From positions 1 through 42,507 of the forward strand of contig NZ_NVOY01000050.1 of the NCBI RefSeq assembly GCF_002551005.1: a stretch of 42,507 nucleotides of DNA, written 5' to 3'. This document shows positions 16,388 to 24,508 of this stretch, piece by piece (the first letter of the stretch is position 1; every line of letters starts with the position of its first letter). Under the pieces are notes generated by a model that searched no databases, had not been told where the DNA came from, and saw only the letters and a list, made by a program, of their open reading frames with translations. A program made the translations under genes and the position numbers. This stretch comes from Bacillus pseudomycoides (GTDB lineage Bacteria; Bacillota; Bacilli; Bacillales; Bacillaceae_G).

Positions 16388-17155
16388 CTATATCGCTTCC
16401 TTAGAAGAGCTCATTTTTCCTAGCGCATTTAAAATATCTTGATAAAATGCTTCTCTACTTCCATTGCGGTGAATTTCCTCATAAAGCAATCCGTCTTGGA
16501 TAAATAAAATTCGTTCACAATAACTAGCACTAAATACATCATGCGTTACCATCATAATGCTAACTTGATGATTTTCATGTAAATCACGCATCGCTGCTAA
16601 TAAACTTTTCGCATTTTTACTATCAAGCGCTCCCGTTGGCTCATCTGCAAGGATAATCGCTGGATTATGTACGAGTGCACGAGCTGCTGCTGTACGCTGC
16701 TTTTGACCACCAGAAACTGCAGTTGGATATTTCTCTAAAATTGCTTCTATCCCAAGTTTTATTGCTGCCTCTTGTACTTTTCCTTCAATAACTTTTGAAG
16801 GCACTCCTTGCAGTGACAACGGCAACGCAATATTTTCATAAATTGAAAGGTTTTCAAGAAGATTAAAATCTTGAAAAATAAATCCTAATTTTTGCGCTCT
16901 AAAATCAGATAATGCATTTCCTTTCATATTTGTTATGTCTGTTCCAGCAATTTTCACGGTACCACTAGTCGCTTGATCAAGTGTCGAAATTACATTCAAC
17001 AACGTTGTTTTTCCTGATCCCGATGGACCCATTATCCCAACAAATTCGCCTTCTTTTACTGATAACGTTATTCCTTTTAATACCCTTGAATGGTTTTCCT
17101 TTTTCTTTCCATATATTGTTTCTACTTGATTTACTTCTACTACATCATTTTTCAT
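16388..17155 (-). CDS. ABC transporter ATP-binding protein, BceA/YxdL type
   Basis: This 255-residue ATPase belongs to bacitracin/antimicrobial-peptide export and sensing transporters. Walker A is GPSGSGKTT, the signature is VSGGQKQR, Walker B is IILADEP followed by TGALD, and the switch is MMVTHD. The ATG at 17155 lies 7 nt after AGGGGAT; an upstream GTG at 17158 is too close to it. The partner permease gene directly downstream is broken, so this ATPase probably has no membrane partner here. No BceRS-like two-component genes are adjacent. Confidence 0.88.
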   Translation of the reverse strand: MKNDVVEVNQVETIYGKKKENHSRVLKGITLSVKEGEFVGIMGPSGSGKTTLLNVISTLDQATSGTVKIAGTDITNMKGNALSDFRAQKLGFIFQDFNLLENLSIYENIALPLSLQGVPSKVIEGKVQEAAIKLGIEAILEKYPTAVSGGQKQRTAAARALVHNPAIILADEPTGALDSKNAKSLLAAMRDLHENHQVSIMMVTHDVFSASYCERILFIQDGLLYEEIHRNGSREAFYQDILNALGKMSSSKEAI

Positions 17156-17264
17156 CACTTCATCCCCTATCTCTCAGTATCTATTAGTATCTTCTCAGAA
17201 ATTTTTTAAGTTTCTTGTAGGTAAACCCTTAAGAATTCTTAATATTCACAATATAAATACAAAT

Positions 17265-17301
17265 AAAAAATGAGCTTGGTATCATACCAAACTCATTTTT
17301 T
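17265..17301. terminator. Terminator after yndJ
   Basis: The arms AAAAAATGAG and CTCATTTTTT, with an inner TTGGTAT / ATACCAA, form a strong symmetrical hairpin next to the natural end of yndJ. It follows yndJ on the minus strand. Confidence 0.85.
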
Positions 17302-17302
17302 G

Positions 17303-18932
17303 TTAAGCAATATTCTCTTTTTGTTCTATCTCATAATCAATCTCGAGAAACTTCACACCAAACAGCCACATTTGATGATGTGCTGTTAACATTGCTGTAG
17401 CCTTCTCTCTTATCGTAAACGTTTCTGCGAGCGGCAAGCGAATTGTAAAGAAGCGGTTATGTAAATATATCCCCCTCATCCCCTCTTGCACTATTCCTTA
17501 ATCGACTCGTAATGATAAGATTGTTTTTATCATTACGCAATTTTAATATCCCCGTCATATTTGCATACGGTAATGGCAATGCAATATTCATGTATGTTTC
17601 CTCGTTATATTCATGCTGAGAGTAGAGCGCGACAAAGATTGTTTCATTCTGTTCATTTTTCCGAACCCACGCTCTAACGTCATTTCTACCATCTTTTTCA
17701 TCATTTATAGCAACAATTTCCCCATACATCCTCTCTAAGCGATTTCCCATCCCTAAATGAATTTGTTGTATACCTCGGCTTATTTTTTCATATAGAAAAG
17801 CAAATGGCCAAAACCAACGTGACCAGTGAATAGTTGCTTTTAACTCATATTCTTTCGTGTTCTCATAAAAATCAATAATAAGTGGTGATACATTCTTTGT
17901 ATTAAACTGTTTACTATCAAAATCTATCACTTTATTTATAAGACCTGTATATTCCTTCTCCTCTATTAAGCTATTTTCTAATAATACATTTTCTCCAATT
18001 TTCATCTTACCTTTTATACGACTCACCGGTTTTCCATAACGAATATATGTAGGTGCAGCTTTTTCAATCATCCAGCCAATACAACCAGGTAATGCTACGC
18101 CCACTCCATTCACAACTCCATGAATCCAAACCATTTGCGCAACCGTAATCGTCATGACTTGTTTAAAGTTTCCATATGAATAGAAAAGCGAGAAAAGAAT
18201 AGTTACCATAAGCGTACTAGACGAGATGATAAGAAGAACTTTCGCACTCTTAGAAGTAAACTTTGTTTTCCATACAAAAATCCCGTAAATATAAAGGGAA
18301 ATAAGATAGAGAAACACTGCAAAAAATTCAAACGTTCTTGAATATGTAATCCCAATTGCAACTGTCATTGGTGAAATAATCATAATGAACATAGCGGTTG
18401 TATATAACTTACTTTTCTTTTGTTGTTTTCTTCCTAATAAACCTGCAAACAAGGGAAGTAAAAAAGCAGAGTAATGAAAATGAGCCGCTGTAAGTAGAAC
18501 AATATCTGAACTAAACTGCATAATTGGTATATTTGCTACAGAGGCAAAGAACCAAAATCCACCTAAAAATAAATATATAAATCCACTATCAATTGCAGTT
18601 TCTTCTAACGGTTTCCATCCTCTTTCTAATAATCGGGATACTCCAAACAGTGCGACAATACCCGTATATAAAAACCAAATTATCGCAAATAGAAAATAGT
18701 CTGTTACAAAAGCAAGCATTGCACTTATTGCTGCAACCGGATAAAAAAATGCTGCGAGCTTATAACAAAATAGTTCGTCTCCATTTCTTTTTTTCTTATC
18801 TACAATAGAAAACGCTATTGGGATAAATAAAAGAATAGACAATAATATAATCGATTCAACAGGGTGTAATTTTGGCCATTCTAATATAAGAAAAATGACA
18901 TAGCACATGCAGCCAATCATTATATTTCGCAT
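17303..18932 (-). pseudogene. yndJ: YndJ-family membrane protein, single-base frameshift near the C-terminus
   Basis: The main frame gives 491 residues ending NSARGDEGDIFT. The next frame continues with GIYLHNRFFTIRLPLAETF to FLEIDYEIEQKENIA at 17303. A run of five G (plus-strand C5, 17471-17475) where four would keep the frame explains the break. The total length of 1630 nt equals 543 codons plus one base. The N-terminal half has about ten hydrophobic helices; the C-terminal ~200 residues are soluble. The function of YndJ is not established. The start overlaps the upstream DUF4166 gene by 13 nt. The lost ~49 residues may matter little, so partial function is possible, and a sequencing error is also possible. 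Confidence 0.8.
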
Positions 18933-19549
18933 AGATTTGTATCCCTTTCTGTAAACGTCCCCTTATAAGAGAAAAGTGGTCCTAATAATGGATTTTGTAC
19001 TTGTACATGTATCCGATAACACTCTAATTCATCATCATAACTTTCTACAATCTTTGCCTGCCCATATAAAAACTTTGGCAACGGAATCTTCATTCCGCAT
19101 AAGTAGAACCATTGTTTTTGAGATGAAATATGCATTGCTCCTTTTGAATCAACATGAAACGCAAGCGTCGATACAAGCAAATGTGGTTCACCAAAATAAT
19201 CGACAATTTCATTTTGTTTATCATTCAAATACATGACAGCATGAAAATAACGCTTTTTTTCACCGAACAAAAACATCCGATTCCATCTTACAAATGTCTC
19301 TCCTTCCCTGTCTTTCTCTGCTTTATTTTGGATAATAAATGGTACTTCTGTCCCTCTTTCTGAAAAGAACATCCGGAATTTTGCTGCTACTTTTAAAAAC
19401 ATTCTTACAGCAGCAGAACCTTCTGTAATTTCATCCATTTTCCCTTCTCCTGTAAAACCAAGTTCTGCTGTAATCGCATACCGTTTTTGTAATTTTGGAT
19501 GTAACCGATGATAGGATTCTCCTAATAATGTTTCGTAAATGGAAGACAA
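18920..19549 (-). CDS. DUF4166 domain protein, partner of YndJ
   Basis: This 209-residue soluble protein carries the DUF4166 motif pattern (YETLLGESYHRLHPKLQKRYA at the start, FTGEGKMDEITEGS, then WNRMFLFGEKKRYFHAVM, and GPLFSYKGTFT near the end). No catalytic function is known. The start is a TTG 7 nt after GGAG. The 13-nt overlap with yndJ indicates translational coupling and a joint role. Just upstream is an 18-codon frame that may be the remnant of a third gene. Confidence 0.75.
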   Translation of the reverse strand: MSSIYETLLGESYHRLHPKLQKRYAITAELGFTGEGKMDEITEGSAAVRMFLKVAAKFRMFFSERGTEVPFIIQNKAEKDREGETFVRWNRMFLFGEKKRYFHAVMYLNDKQNEIVDYFGEPHLLVSTLAFHVDSKGAMHISSQKQWFYLCGMKIPLPKFLYGQAKIVESYDDELECYRIHVQVQNPLLGPLFSYKGTFTERDTNLCEI

Positions 19550-19553
19550 TTTT

Positions 19554-19610
19554 CTACTCCATTGTAGTTTCTATTTCTGTTTTTACATAAATAGGATTTT
19601 GTTTTTTCAT
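19554..19610 (-). pseudogene. 18-codon frame, possible stub of an SRPBCC-type gene
   Basis: The frame starts with an ATG after GGAGGGGTGAGA, a strong ribosome site, reads MKKQNPIYVKTEIETTME and stops with TAG 4 nt before the DUF4166 TTG start. The peptide resembles the start of an SRPBCC/START-like cyclase-family protein (hydrophobic strand followed by ...TxME.xW). If so, nearly the whole gene is lost. Alternatively it is a leader peptide that couples translation to DUF4166. Confidence 0.4.
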
Positions 19611-19730
19611 TCTCACCCCTCCACTCCATTCACGTGTAAAATATTGTTAGAACTACTTCTTTTAACCACATTTTATACCATTTTCATTTTTTCTGTAATA
19701 GTTTAAAATTTCAAAATAATTATAATCTAC

Positions 19731-19759
19731 TTGATTTCTCTCGACATTTTGATTACTAT
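19731..19759 (+). promoter_or_regulatory. Promoter of the lysC L-box transcript
   Basis: TTGATT (19731-19736) and TACTAT (19754-19759) are spaced 17 nt apart, a good housekeeping-sigma arrangement. The expected start, about 19766, lies 40 nt before the riboswitch. Confidence 0.6.
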
Positions 19760-19807
19760 GAAACAAATGTTACAAACAACTTCATACAACCAATTACTCT
19801 CGCCTAA

Positions 19808-20000
19808 TGACGTGAGATAGAGGTCGCAACTTTTATGAGTATTCTATAGGAGACATAGAGATTGTCAGTGAATATAGATGAAAGGAAAAGTTGCCGAAAT
19901 GTATATGTGTCTCTGAACATATACATTGGGGCTGTTTTCGAATAGAAACAGAACTGTCATATATACAGCGGTGTATATATGAAGAGCTATCTACAAAAAA
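19808..20000 (+). promoter_or_regulatory. Lysine riboswitch (L-box) upstream of lysC
   Basis: The L-box conserved blocks appear in order: AGAGGTCGCAAC...ATGAGTA (19819-19841), AGGAAAAGTTGCCGAAA, TCTGAACATATACATTGGGGCTGT, GAACTGTCATATATACAGCGGT and a closing AGCTATC near 19990. This is the lysine-sensing leader that shuts off aspartokinase synthesis when lysine is abundant. It lies about 230-400 nt before the lysC start and is followed by a terminator. An apparent reading frame through it (19891-20139) is not coding. Confidence 0.85.
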
Positions 20001-20082
20001 GAGAGATCATGTTTTTATGATCATCTTCTTTTTTGGCGGTTTTTTTATTAGCTCCGTTTTCTGTTTCCTTTTTTCCTGTAAC

Positions 20083-20118
20083 AGCACCATCCTCGCCTAT
20101 TTGAGATGGTGTTTTTTA
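20083..20118 (+). terminator. Attenuator terminator of the L-box
   Basis: GCACCATC / GATGGTG with a loop of about 13 nt is followed by TTTTTT, about 105 nt upstream of lysC. It is the likely expression-platform terminator of the lysine riboswitch; a smaller dyad (GATCAT / ATGATC near 20006-20023) could take part in the switch. Confidence 0.75.
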
Positions 20119-20223
20119 TTTACTTTTTTACAGGAGTAAAAGGGATCTATATTCCCCATCTTATGTTTAACAACATTTTTCCTAGTTTATTTATCTATAA
20201 AAACTTGAAAGAGGGCTCTTATC

Positions 20224-21453
20224 ATGGAAATTATTGTTCAAAAATTTGGTGGTACATCTGTCGGAAATGTTGAACGGATTCAACATGTTGCCGATTTAAT
20301 CATTGAAGAGTATGAAAAAGGACATGGAATTGTGGCGGTCGTTTCTGCAATGGGACATAGTACAGATGAATTAGTATCTTTAGCTGCTAGTATTACTGAT
20401 CAGCCTAGTAAACGAGAAATGGACATGTTACTTACAACAGGTGAACAAATTTCAATTTCTTTATTAACAATAGCCTTGCAAGCGAAAGGGTATGAGGCAA
20501 TTTCACTCACAGGCTGGCAAGCTGGTATTACAACAGAGTCCGTACACGGCAGCGCCAGAATTATCGACATAAATACAGAGCGAATTCAATCTTATGTACA
20601 AAAAGGAGCGATTGTTGTTGTAGCCGGTTTCCAAGGATTAAGCACAGACCAAGAAATTACAACACTTGGCCGCGGCGGTTCCGATACAACTGCAGTTGCA
20701 TTAGCTGCAGCATTACAAGCAAAAAAATGTGATATTTATACAGATGTAACAGGCGTTTACACAACTGATCCACGCCTTGTAAAAGACGCTTACAAATTAG
20801 ATGAAATTTCCTATGATGAAATGTTAGAACTTGCTAATCTAGGTGCTGGCGTACTTCACCCAAGAGCAGTCGAATTCGCAAAAAATCATAACGTAATGTT
20901 AGAAGTTCGCTCAAGTATGGTACAAGAAAATGGAACAATTGTAAGGGGAGAATGTAGCATGGAACAACAATCAATCGTAAAAGGCATTGCATTTGAAGAT
21001 AATATTACACGTGTAACAATGAAAGGCTTACAACCAGGAAAACTTTCCGAAGTCTTCTCTACATTAGCAAACGCTCATATTAATGTAGATATTATCATTC
21101 AAAGTATTACAAATGAAGGAACTGTACACTTATCCTTTTCTATCCATTCAAATGATTTAAAAGAAACACAAGCGGTTTTAGAAGAAAATCGTGAACCTAT
21201 GCAATATGAATCTGTAGAGTATGAAAACCATTTAGCAAAAGTATCAATCGTTGGATCAGGTATGGTATCTAATCCAGGTGTCGCTGCGAAAATGTTCTCC
21301 ACATTACAAGAAGAAGATATTCACATTAAAATGGTAAGTACATCGGAAATTAAAGTATCTGTCGTAATCGACCGCCTTCATTTAGTAAAAGGTGTCGAAG
21401 CACTTCATGAATCATTTATGGCAAAAATCGAGCCTTTTTTATCAGTAAATTAA
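20224..21453 (+). CDS. lysC: Lysine-sensitive aspartokinase II (alpha subunit, full length)
   Basis: This 409-residue enzyme phosphorylates L-aspartate to 4-phosphoaspartate, the first step to lysine, threonine, methionine and diaminopimelate. The kinase domain (1-240) carries VQKFGGTSVG at the N-terminus, TTGEQISISL, and GRGGSDTTAVALAAAL. Two ACT domains follow (about 265-335 and 345-405), the site of lysine feedback. It matches AK II of Bacillus, made of alpha and beta subunits. The ATG is preceded by AGAGGG. Regulation is by the L-box riboswitch upstream. The downstream neighbour asnA, also using aspartate, is on the other strand. Confidence 0.92.
   Translation: MEIIVQKFGGTSVGNVERIQHVADLIIEEYEKGHGIVAVVSAMGHSTDELVSLAASITDQPSKREMDMLLTTGEQISISLLTIALQAKGYEAISLTGWQAGITTESVHGSARIIDINTERIQSYVQKGAIVVVAGFQGLSTDQEITTLGRGGSDTTAVALAAALQAKKCDIYTDVTGVYTTDPRLVKDAYKLDEISYDEMLELANLGAGVLHPRAVEFAKNHNVMLEVRSSMVQENGTIVRGECSMEQQSIVKGIAFEDNITRVTMKGLQPGKLSEVFSTLANAHINVDIIIQSITNEGTVHLSFSIHSNDLKETQAVLEENREPMQYESVEYENHLAKVSIVGSGMVSNPGVAAKMFSTLQEEDIHIKMVSTSEIKVSVVIDRLHLVKGVEALHESFMAKIEPFLSVN
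20959..21453 (+). CDS. lysC: Aspartokinase II beta subunit from an internal in-frame start
   Basis: Met246 of lysC is an ATG placed 9 nt after AAGGGGAG, a much better ribosome site than expected by chance inside a gene. In B. subtilis the beta subunit of aspartokinase II is made from an internal start at the equivalent position. The 164-residue product would consist of the two regulatory ACT domains. The site is seen; use of it is inferred from the family. Confidence 0.65.
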   Translation: MEQQSIVKGIAFEDNITRVTMKGLQPGKLSEVFSTLANAHINVDIIIQSITNEGTVHLSFSIHSNDLKETQAVLEENREPMQYESVEYENHLAKVSIVGSGMVSNPGVAAKMFSTLQEEDIHIKMVSTSEIKVSVVIDRLHLVKGVEALHESFMAKIEPFLSVN

Positions 21454-21457
21454 AAAA

Positions 21458-21508
21458 GGAGCCGATTCCAAAAGCACCTAGGTGCCTTTCGGAAATCGGT
21501 TCCTTCTT
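21458..21508 (+). terminator. Terminator of lysC
   Basis: A long nearly perfect hairpin (GGAGCCGATTCC paired with GGAAATCGGTTCC, inner AAAGCACC / GGTGCCTTT) ends in TTCTT, 4 nt after the lysC stop. Confidence 0.9.
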
Positions 21509-21514
21509 ACTTGT

Positions 21515-21611
21515 CCATCGATATATCGACAAAAATGATACATTTATCGGCGCTTTTCACAATATATCGACCATTTTTAAAATATATCGGCGATTCGACA
21601 CAATATAAAGT
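21515..21611. repeat. Short direct repeats with core TATCGRC
   Basis: Four to five degenerate copies of (A)TATATCGRC, spaced about 20-25 nt, are seen (CGATATATCGACA, ATTTATCGGCG, AATATATCGACC, AATATATCGGCG, then ATTCGACACAATATA). A further ATCTTTCGACGATTTTCGACAC stands after repeat R2 at about 21730-21751. The array is thus split by R2. Confidence 0.6.
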
Positions 21612-21728
21612 GAAACTTCCATCAGTGACGCCTTTTTTCACTGATGGAAAGCCCGCCCAATCGGGCTTTTACGGGCAGTTTTCTTCCCCGCGCTTCCACA
21701 GCCTTTACTGCCCGTTAATACGGGATAA
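21611..21728. repeat. Interspersed repeat family 2, copy R2
   Basis: It begins AAAGTGAAACTTCCATCAGTG like R1 and ends GCCCGTTAATACGGGATAAAG like R3. Internal hairpins are TTCCATCAGTGA / TCACTGATGGAA, AGCCCG / CGGGCT and the long-range ACGGGCAGT / ACTGCCCGT. The block CCAATCGGGCTTTTA is shared with R3. It lies between the converging lysC and asnA genes. Confidence 0.75.
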
Positions 21729-21781
21729 AGATCTTTCGACGATTTTCGACACAAAAATAGTCTAGCCCCTAAAGCTGTTTT

Positions 21782-22765
21782 TTAGAACAAGTGAATGTTT
21801 TGCTTTTTGCACTCTTCACGCATTTCATCAGGCCACACTGAAGACTGCACTTCACCGATATGTGCTTTACGTAAAAAGTACATGCACATTCTTGATTGCC
21901 CGATGCCACCACCAAGTGTTAGCGGCAATACATCTTCTAAAATTCCTTTATGGAAATCGTACTCACGTTTGAAATCTTCTCCTGCTATTGTTAATTGTTC
22001 ATCAAGAGATTTGCTGTCAACGCGAATGCCCATCGATGATAATTCAAATGAAGATTGCAATACTGGATGCCAGAATAAAATATCTCCGTTCAATTTCCAA
22101 TCATCATAGTCAGTTGCACGCCCATCATGTTTTTCACCAGAACGCAACGCTCCGCCAATTCCGCTAATAAAAACGGCACCGTGTTCTTTTGCAATTGCAT
22201 GTTCACGATCTTTTGGTGTTAATTCTGGATATTTATCCTCAAGCTCTTGTGACGTGATAAATACGATATCTTCCGGTAAATATTTACCAAGAAACGGGTA
22301 TTTTTCAAATAAATAGTCTTCCAATCCTTTGAATATTCCGTAAATTATTCGTACTGTTTCCTGTAAATAATCTACTGTACGCCATTCTTTTTGAATCATT
22401 TTCTCCCAATCCCATTGATCAACGTAAATAGAATGCGTTGCATCTAACTCTTCATCACGGCGAATTGCGTTCATGTTTGTATATAAACCTTCACCAGCTT
22501 CATATCCATATTCATGCAGCGCGAATCGTTTCCATTTCGCTAGTGAATGTACAATTTCTAACTCTTCTCCTGAATGCAGCATATCAAATTCAATTGGACG
22601 CTCCACACCGTTTAAATGATCGTTTAATCCTGATTTTTTCGTTACAAATAATGGTGCAGATACACGGAATAATCCAAGACGTTTTGATAATTGCTCTTCA
22701 AAAAATGTTTTAACTTCCTTAATTGCGATTTGTGTTTCTCTTACTGTCATTAATGTTTGGTACAT
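21782..22765 (-). CDS. asnA: Aspartate-ammonia ligase (asparagine synthetase A)
   Basis: This 327-residue class II-aaRS-like enzyme makes L-asparagine from aspartate, ammonia and ATP. Recognised segments are [20 protein letters not shown] (N-terminus), [43 protein letters not shown] and the motif 3 region [17 protein letters not shown]. Length equals that of E. coli and Bacillus AsnA. The ATG at 22765 follows AGGAGG. Expression is under an Asn-tRNA-sensing T-box leader directly upstream. It converges with lysC. Confidence 0.95.
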   Translation of the reverse strand: MYQTLMTVRETQIAIKEVKTFFEEQLSKRLGLFRVSAPLFVTKKSGLNDHLNGVERPIEFDMLHSGEELEIVHSLAKWKRFALHEYGYEAGEGLYTNMNAIRRDEELDATHSIYVDQWDWEKMIQKEWRTVDYLQETVRIIYGIFKGLEDYLFEKYPFLGKYLPEDIVFITSQELEDKYPELTPKDREHAIAKEHGAVFISGIGGALRSGEKHDGRATDYDDWKLNGDILFWHPVLQSSFELSSMGIRVDSKSLDEQLTIAGEDFKREYDFHKGILEDVLPLTLGGGIGQSRMCMYFLRKAHIGEVQSSVWPDEMREECKKQNIHLF

Positions 22766-22812
22766 GATGTATTCCTCCTAAAATGTTTTGATGTAATGAG
22801 GAAAGAAACCAT

Positions 22813-22857
22813 AAAAAAAAGCCCTTCTTTCCCAAAAAAACTGGGACGAAAGGCTTT
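22813..22857 (-). terminator. T-box terminator before asnA
   Basis: On the minus strand AAAGCCTTTCGTCCCA pairs with GGGAAAGAAGGGCTTT and is followed by a run of T. It is mutually exclusive with the T-box antiterminator helix containing GGTGGTACCGCGG. Confidence 0.85.
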
Positions 22858-23115
22858 GGTTCCGCGGTACCACCCAAATTAGCAACAGAGGTTGCTCACT
22901 TATCAGTACGGAGATTAGAGATAACTCGATACTGTTCTTCTTGTAACGGCGAAGTTCCCGGCTAAGTCTACTTTCCTAAAAAGGATTTCGGTTAGCGACT
23001 CCAGGAGGTTCTTCATAACAGGCTTCGTATCAGGCTCACACCATCCCTGACTCGCTTGGACTACGTCCTATTACTACTCTTCCTTTCACAGTCGTTTTAC
23101 TGTCACATCTCTGAA
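22813..23115 (-). promoter_or_regulatory. T-box riboswitch (tRNA-Asn) controlling asnA
   Basis: The T-box sequence AATTTGGGTGGTACCGCGG lies at 22862-22880 (complement). Stem I with the GA-rich region (GCGAGTCAGGGATGG) is at about 23030-23060. In the predicted specifier loop (GAAGAACCTCC) the codon AAC, complement of 23008-23010, fits Asn. Uncharged tRNA-Asn would stabilise the antiterminator and allow asnA transcription. The specifier position is inferred by motif, not by a folded model. Confidence 0.9.
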
Positions 23116-23132
23116 ACATTTTATTAATGTTT

Positions 23133-23160
23133 ATTCTATACAAAAAAAGAAGAAAGTCAA
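23133..23160 (-). promoter_or_regulatory. Promoter of the asnA T-box transcript
   Basis: TTGACT (complement of 23155-23160) and TAGAAT (complement of 23133-23138) are separated by 16 nt, just upstream of the T-box leader. Confidence 0.65.
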
Positions 23161-23191
23161 CAAAAATTTTTAAAATATTTTTCAATTCTTT

Positions 23192-23241
23192 ATTTTGTGT
23201 ATTTACAAAATAAAGTGTGTCACACTTCAACAAATTATACT
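23192..23241 (+). promoter_or_regulatory. Two dyads and -10 box before the MFS gene
   Basis: ATTTTGT / ACAAAAT (23192-23211, 6-nt spacer) is followed at once by the 15-bp palindrome AAGTGTGTCACACTT (23213-23227). A TATACT box lies at 23236-23241, so the palindrome covers the expected -35 region. It looks like an operator, but no regulator gene is adjacent. Confidence 0.5.
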
Positions 23242-23278
23242 GTCTTATTAGTACAGATGAAATGTAAGGAGGATCTTC

Positions 23279-24433
23279 ATGAGTAATATAACAAATAAAG
23301 CTCATGAATGGTTATACGTATTTGTATTTTGCATTGCCGGGATCAGCGTCGTTTCTCAAGGATTCATCATGATTCCAATTGAAAGTCAACTTATATTCTA
23401 TTTTCAAATTCCTAAAAATGTTGCCTATCTCTCAAGTAGCATATTTTCGATTTTCTACGCCATTGGATTCTTAATTTTCGCTCCTCTTTCCAAACGATTT
23501 GGAAAGAAAAATTTATTAGTTCTCGGACTATTCGCTTTGTCCTTTTGTACGCTGACTATTAGCTTTTGCAAAACATACAACTTATTTTTGTTCCTTAGAG
23601 CTTTGCAAGGACTAGTAGCAGCTACATTTACACCTTTAGCTCTTGCATATGCATTCGAATTGTTTATTCCAAAACGTCAAGGCTATATCATCGGTATCTT
23701 AAGTACAGCTTTCACAATGTCTAGCATATTAGGACAAATACTCAGTAATTGGTTTATATCTCAATACGATTTTCCTACTCTTTTTTATATTTTCGCTTTC
23801 ATTCATCTTTTATGTGGAGCAATTTTATATTTCATTCTGCCCACATCTACCAAAAGTGATCGTCCATTATCTATCGCATACTGGTTTGATATGTTTACAT
23901 TATTTCGAAATCGCTACATTACAATTTGTCTTGCGATTACCTTTACGCAATTTCTTTCATTCGTTGCCATTTATAGTGCTTTACATCACATATTAATCCA
24001 AATGTATCACCTTACAAATCATGAAATTCTGCTATTTCAATGTCTTGGCATAATCGGAATGTCTATTTCTCCTTTTATAAATAACTTTATTACAAGTACT
24101 AGAGTCCCCAAAATGATTACATTAGGACTTATTATCATGTGCACAGGAGTACTTTTATTTTTGAAATGGGATCGTATTTATTTTCTCGCTATCACTACAA
24201 TCGTATTTGCCGCAGATATTTCAATCGTATTACCTTCGATCATTTTTCATATTGGACAAATAAGCGAGGAAAGAAAAGGAGTTGCAATGGCGCTTTATAC
24301 GTTTACTTTGTTTTTAGGATCTAGTATCGGTCCGTATATCGGGACCAAAATAATGTTTACATATGTCGTACTTACTATTTTTTCTGTCTTATTCTTGTCT
24401 TTCCTAATGTCATTTTCTTTACAAAAAATGTAA
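23279..24433 (+). CDS. MFS transporter (drug/metabolite exporter-like)
   Basis: This 384-residue protein has twelve predicted helices. The loop 2-3 motif is KRFGKKNLLVLG (a variant of G..ADR.GRK) and the helix 4 region RALQGLVAATFTPLALAY fits MFS. Substrate cannot be told; the general layout is closest to exporters of the DHA1/YfkF-like group. The ATG lies 5 nt after AAGGAGG. The upstream palindromes suggest repression by a regulator encoded elsewhere. Monocistronic and intact, unlike the MFS gene at 7.4-11.7 kb. Confidence 0.85.
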   Translation: MSNITNKAHEWLYVFVFCIAGISVVSQGFIMIPIESQLIFYFQIPKNVAYLSSSIFSIFYAIGFLIFAPLSKRFGKKNLLVLGLFALSFCTLTISFCKTYNLFLFLRALQGLVAATFTPLALAYAFELFIPKRQGYIIGILSTAFTMSSILGQILSNWFISQYDFPTLFYIFAFIHLLCGAILYFILPTSTKSDRPLSIAYWFDMFTLFRNRYITICLAITFTQFLSFVAIYSALHHILIQMYHLTNHEILLFQCLGIIGMSISPFINNFITSTRVPKMITLGLIIMCTGVLLFLKWDRIYFLAITTIVFAADISIVLPSIIFHIGQISEERKGVAMALYTFTLFLGSSIGPYIGTKIMFTYVVLTIFSVLFLSFLMSFSLQKM

Positions 24434-24445
24434 ACCAATCAAAAT

Positions 24446-24500
24446 GATTAGTTTACATAAGGGTTGCTCTAACCGTCATCTCACGGCTTTAGAACAACTC
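24446..24500. terminator. Hairpin between the converging MFS and sigma genes
   Basis: GTTGCTCTAACCGT pairs imperfectly with ACGGCTTTAGAACAAC (24465-24500). A second dyad, TGTAAAC / GTTTACA, at 24429-24457 overlaps the MFS stop. T-runs are short, so efficiency is uncertain. Confidence 0.5.
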
Positions 24501-24508
24501 TATACTTT

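Noticed and set aside
19891-20139. An 82-codon frame on the plus strand
   Set aside because: It lies inside the lysine riboswitch and its expression platform; the sequence is explained by the RNA structure and has no ribosome site.
23036-23305. An 89-codon frame on the minus strand
   Set aside because: It spans the asnA promoter and T-box stem I and overlaps the MFS start; the T-box explains it.
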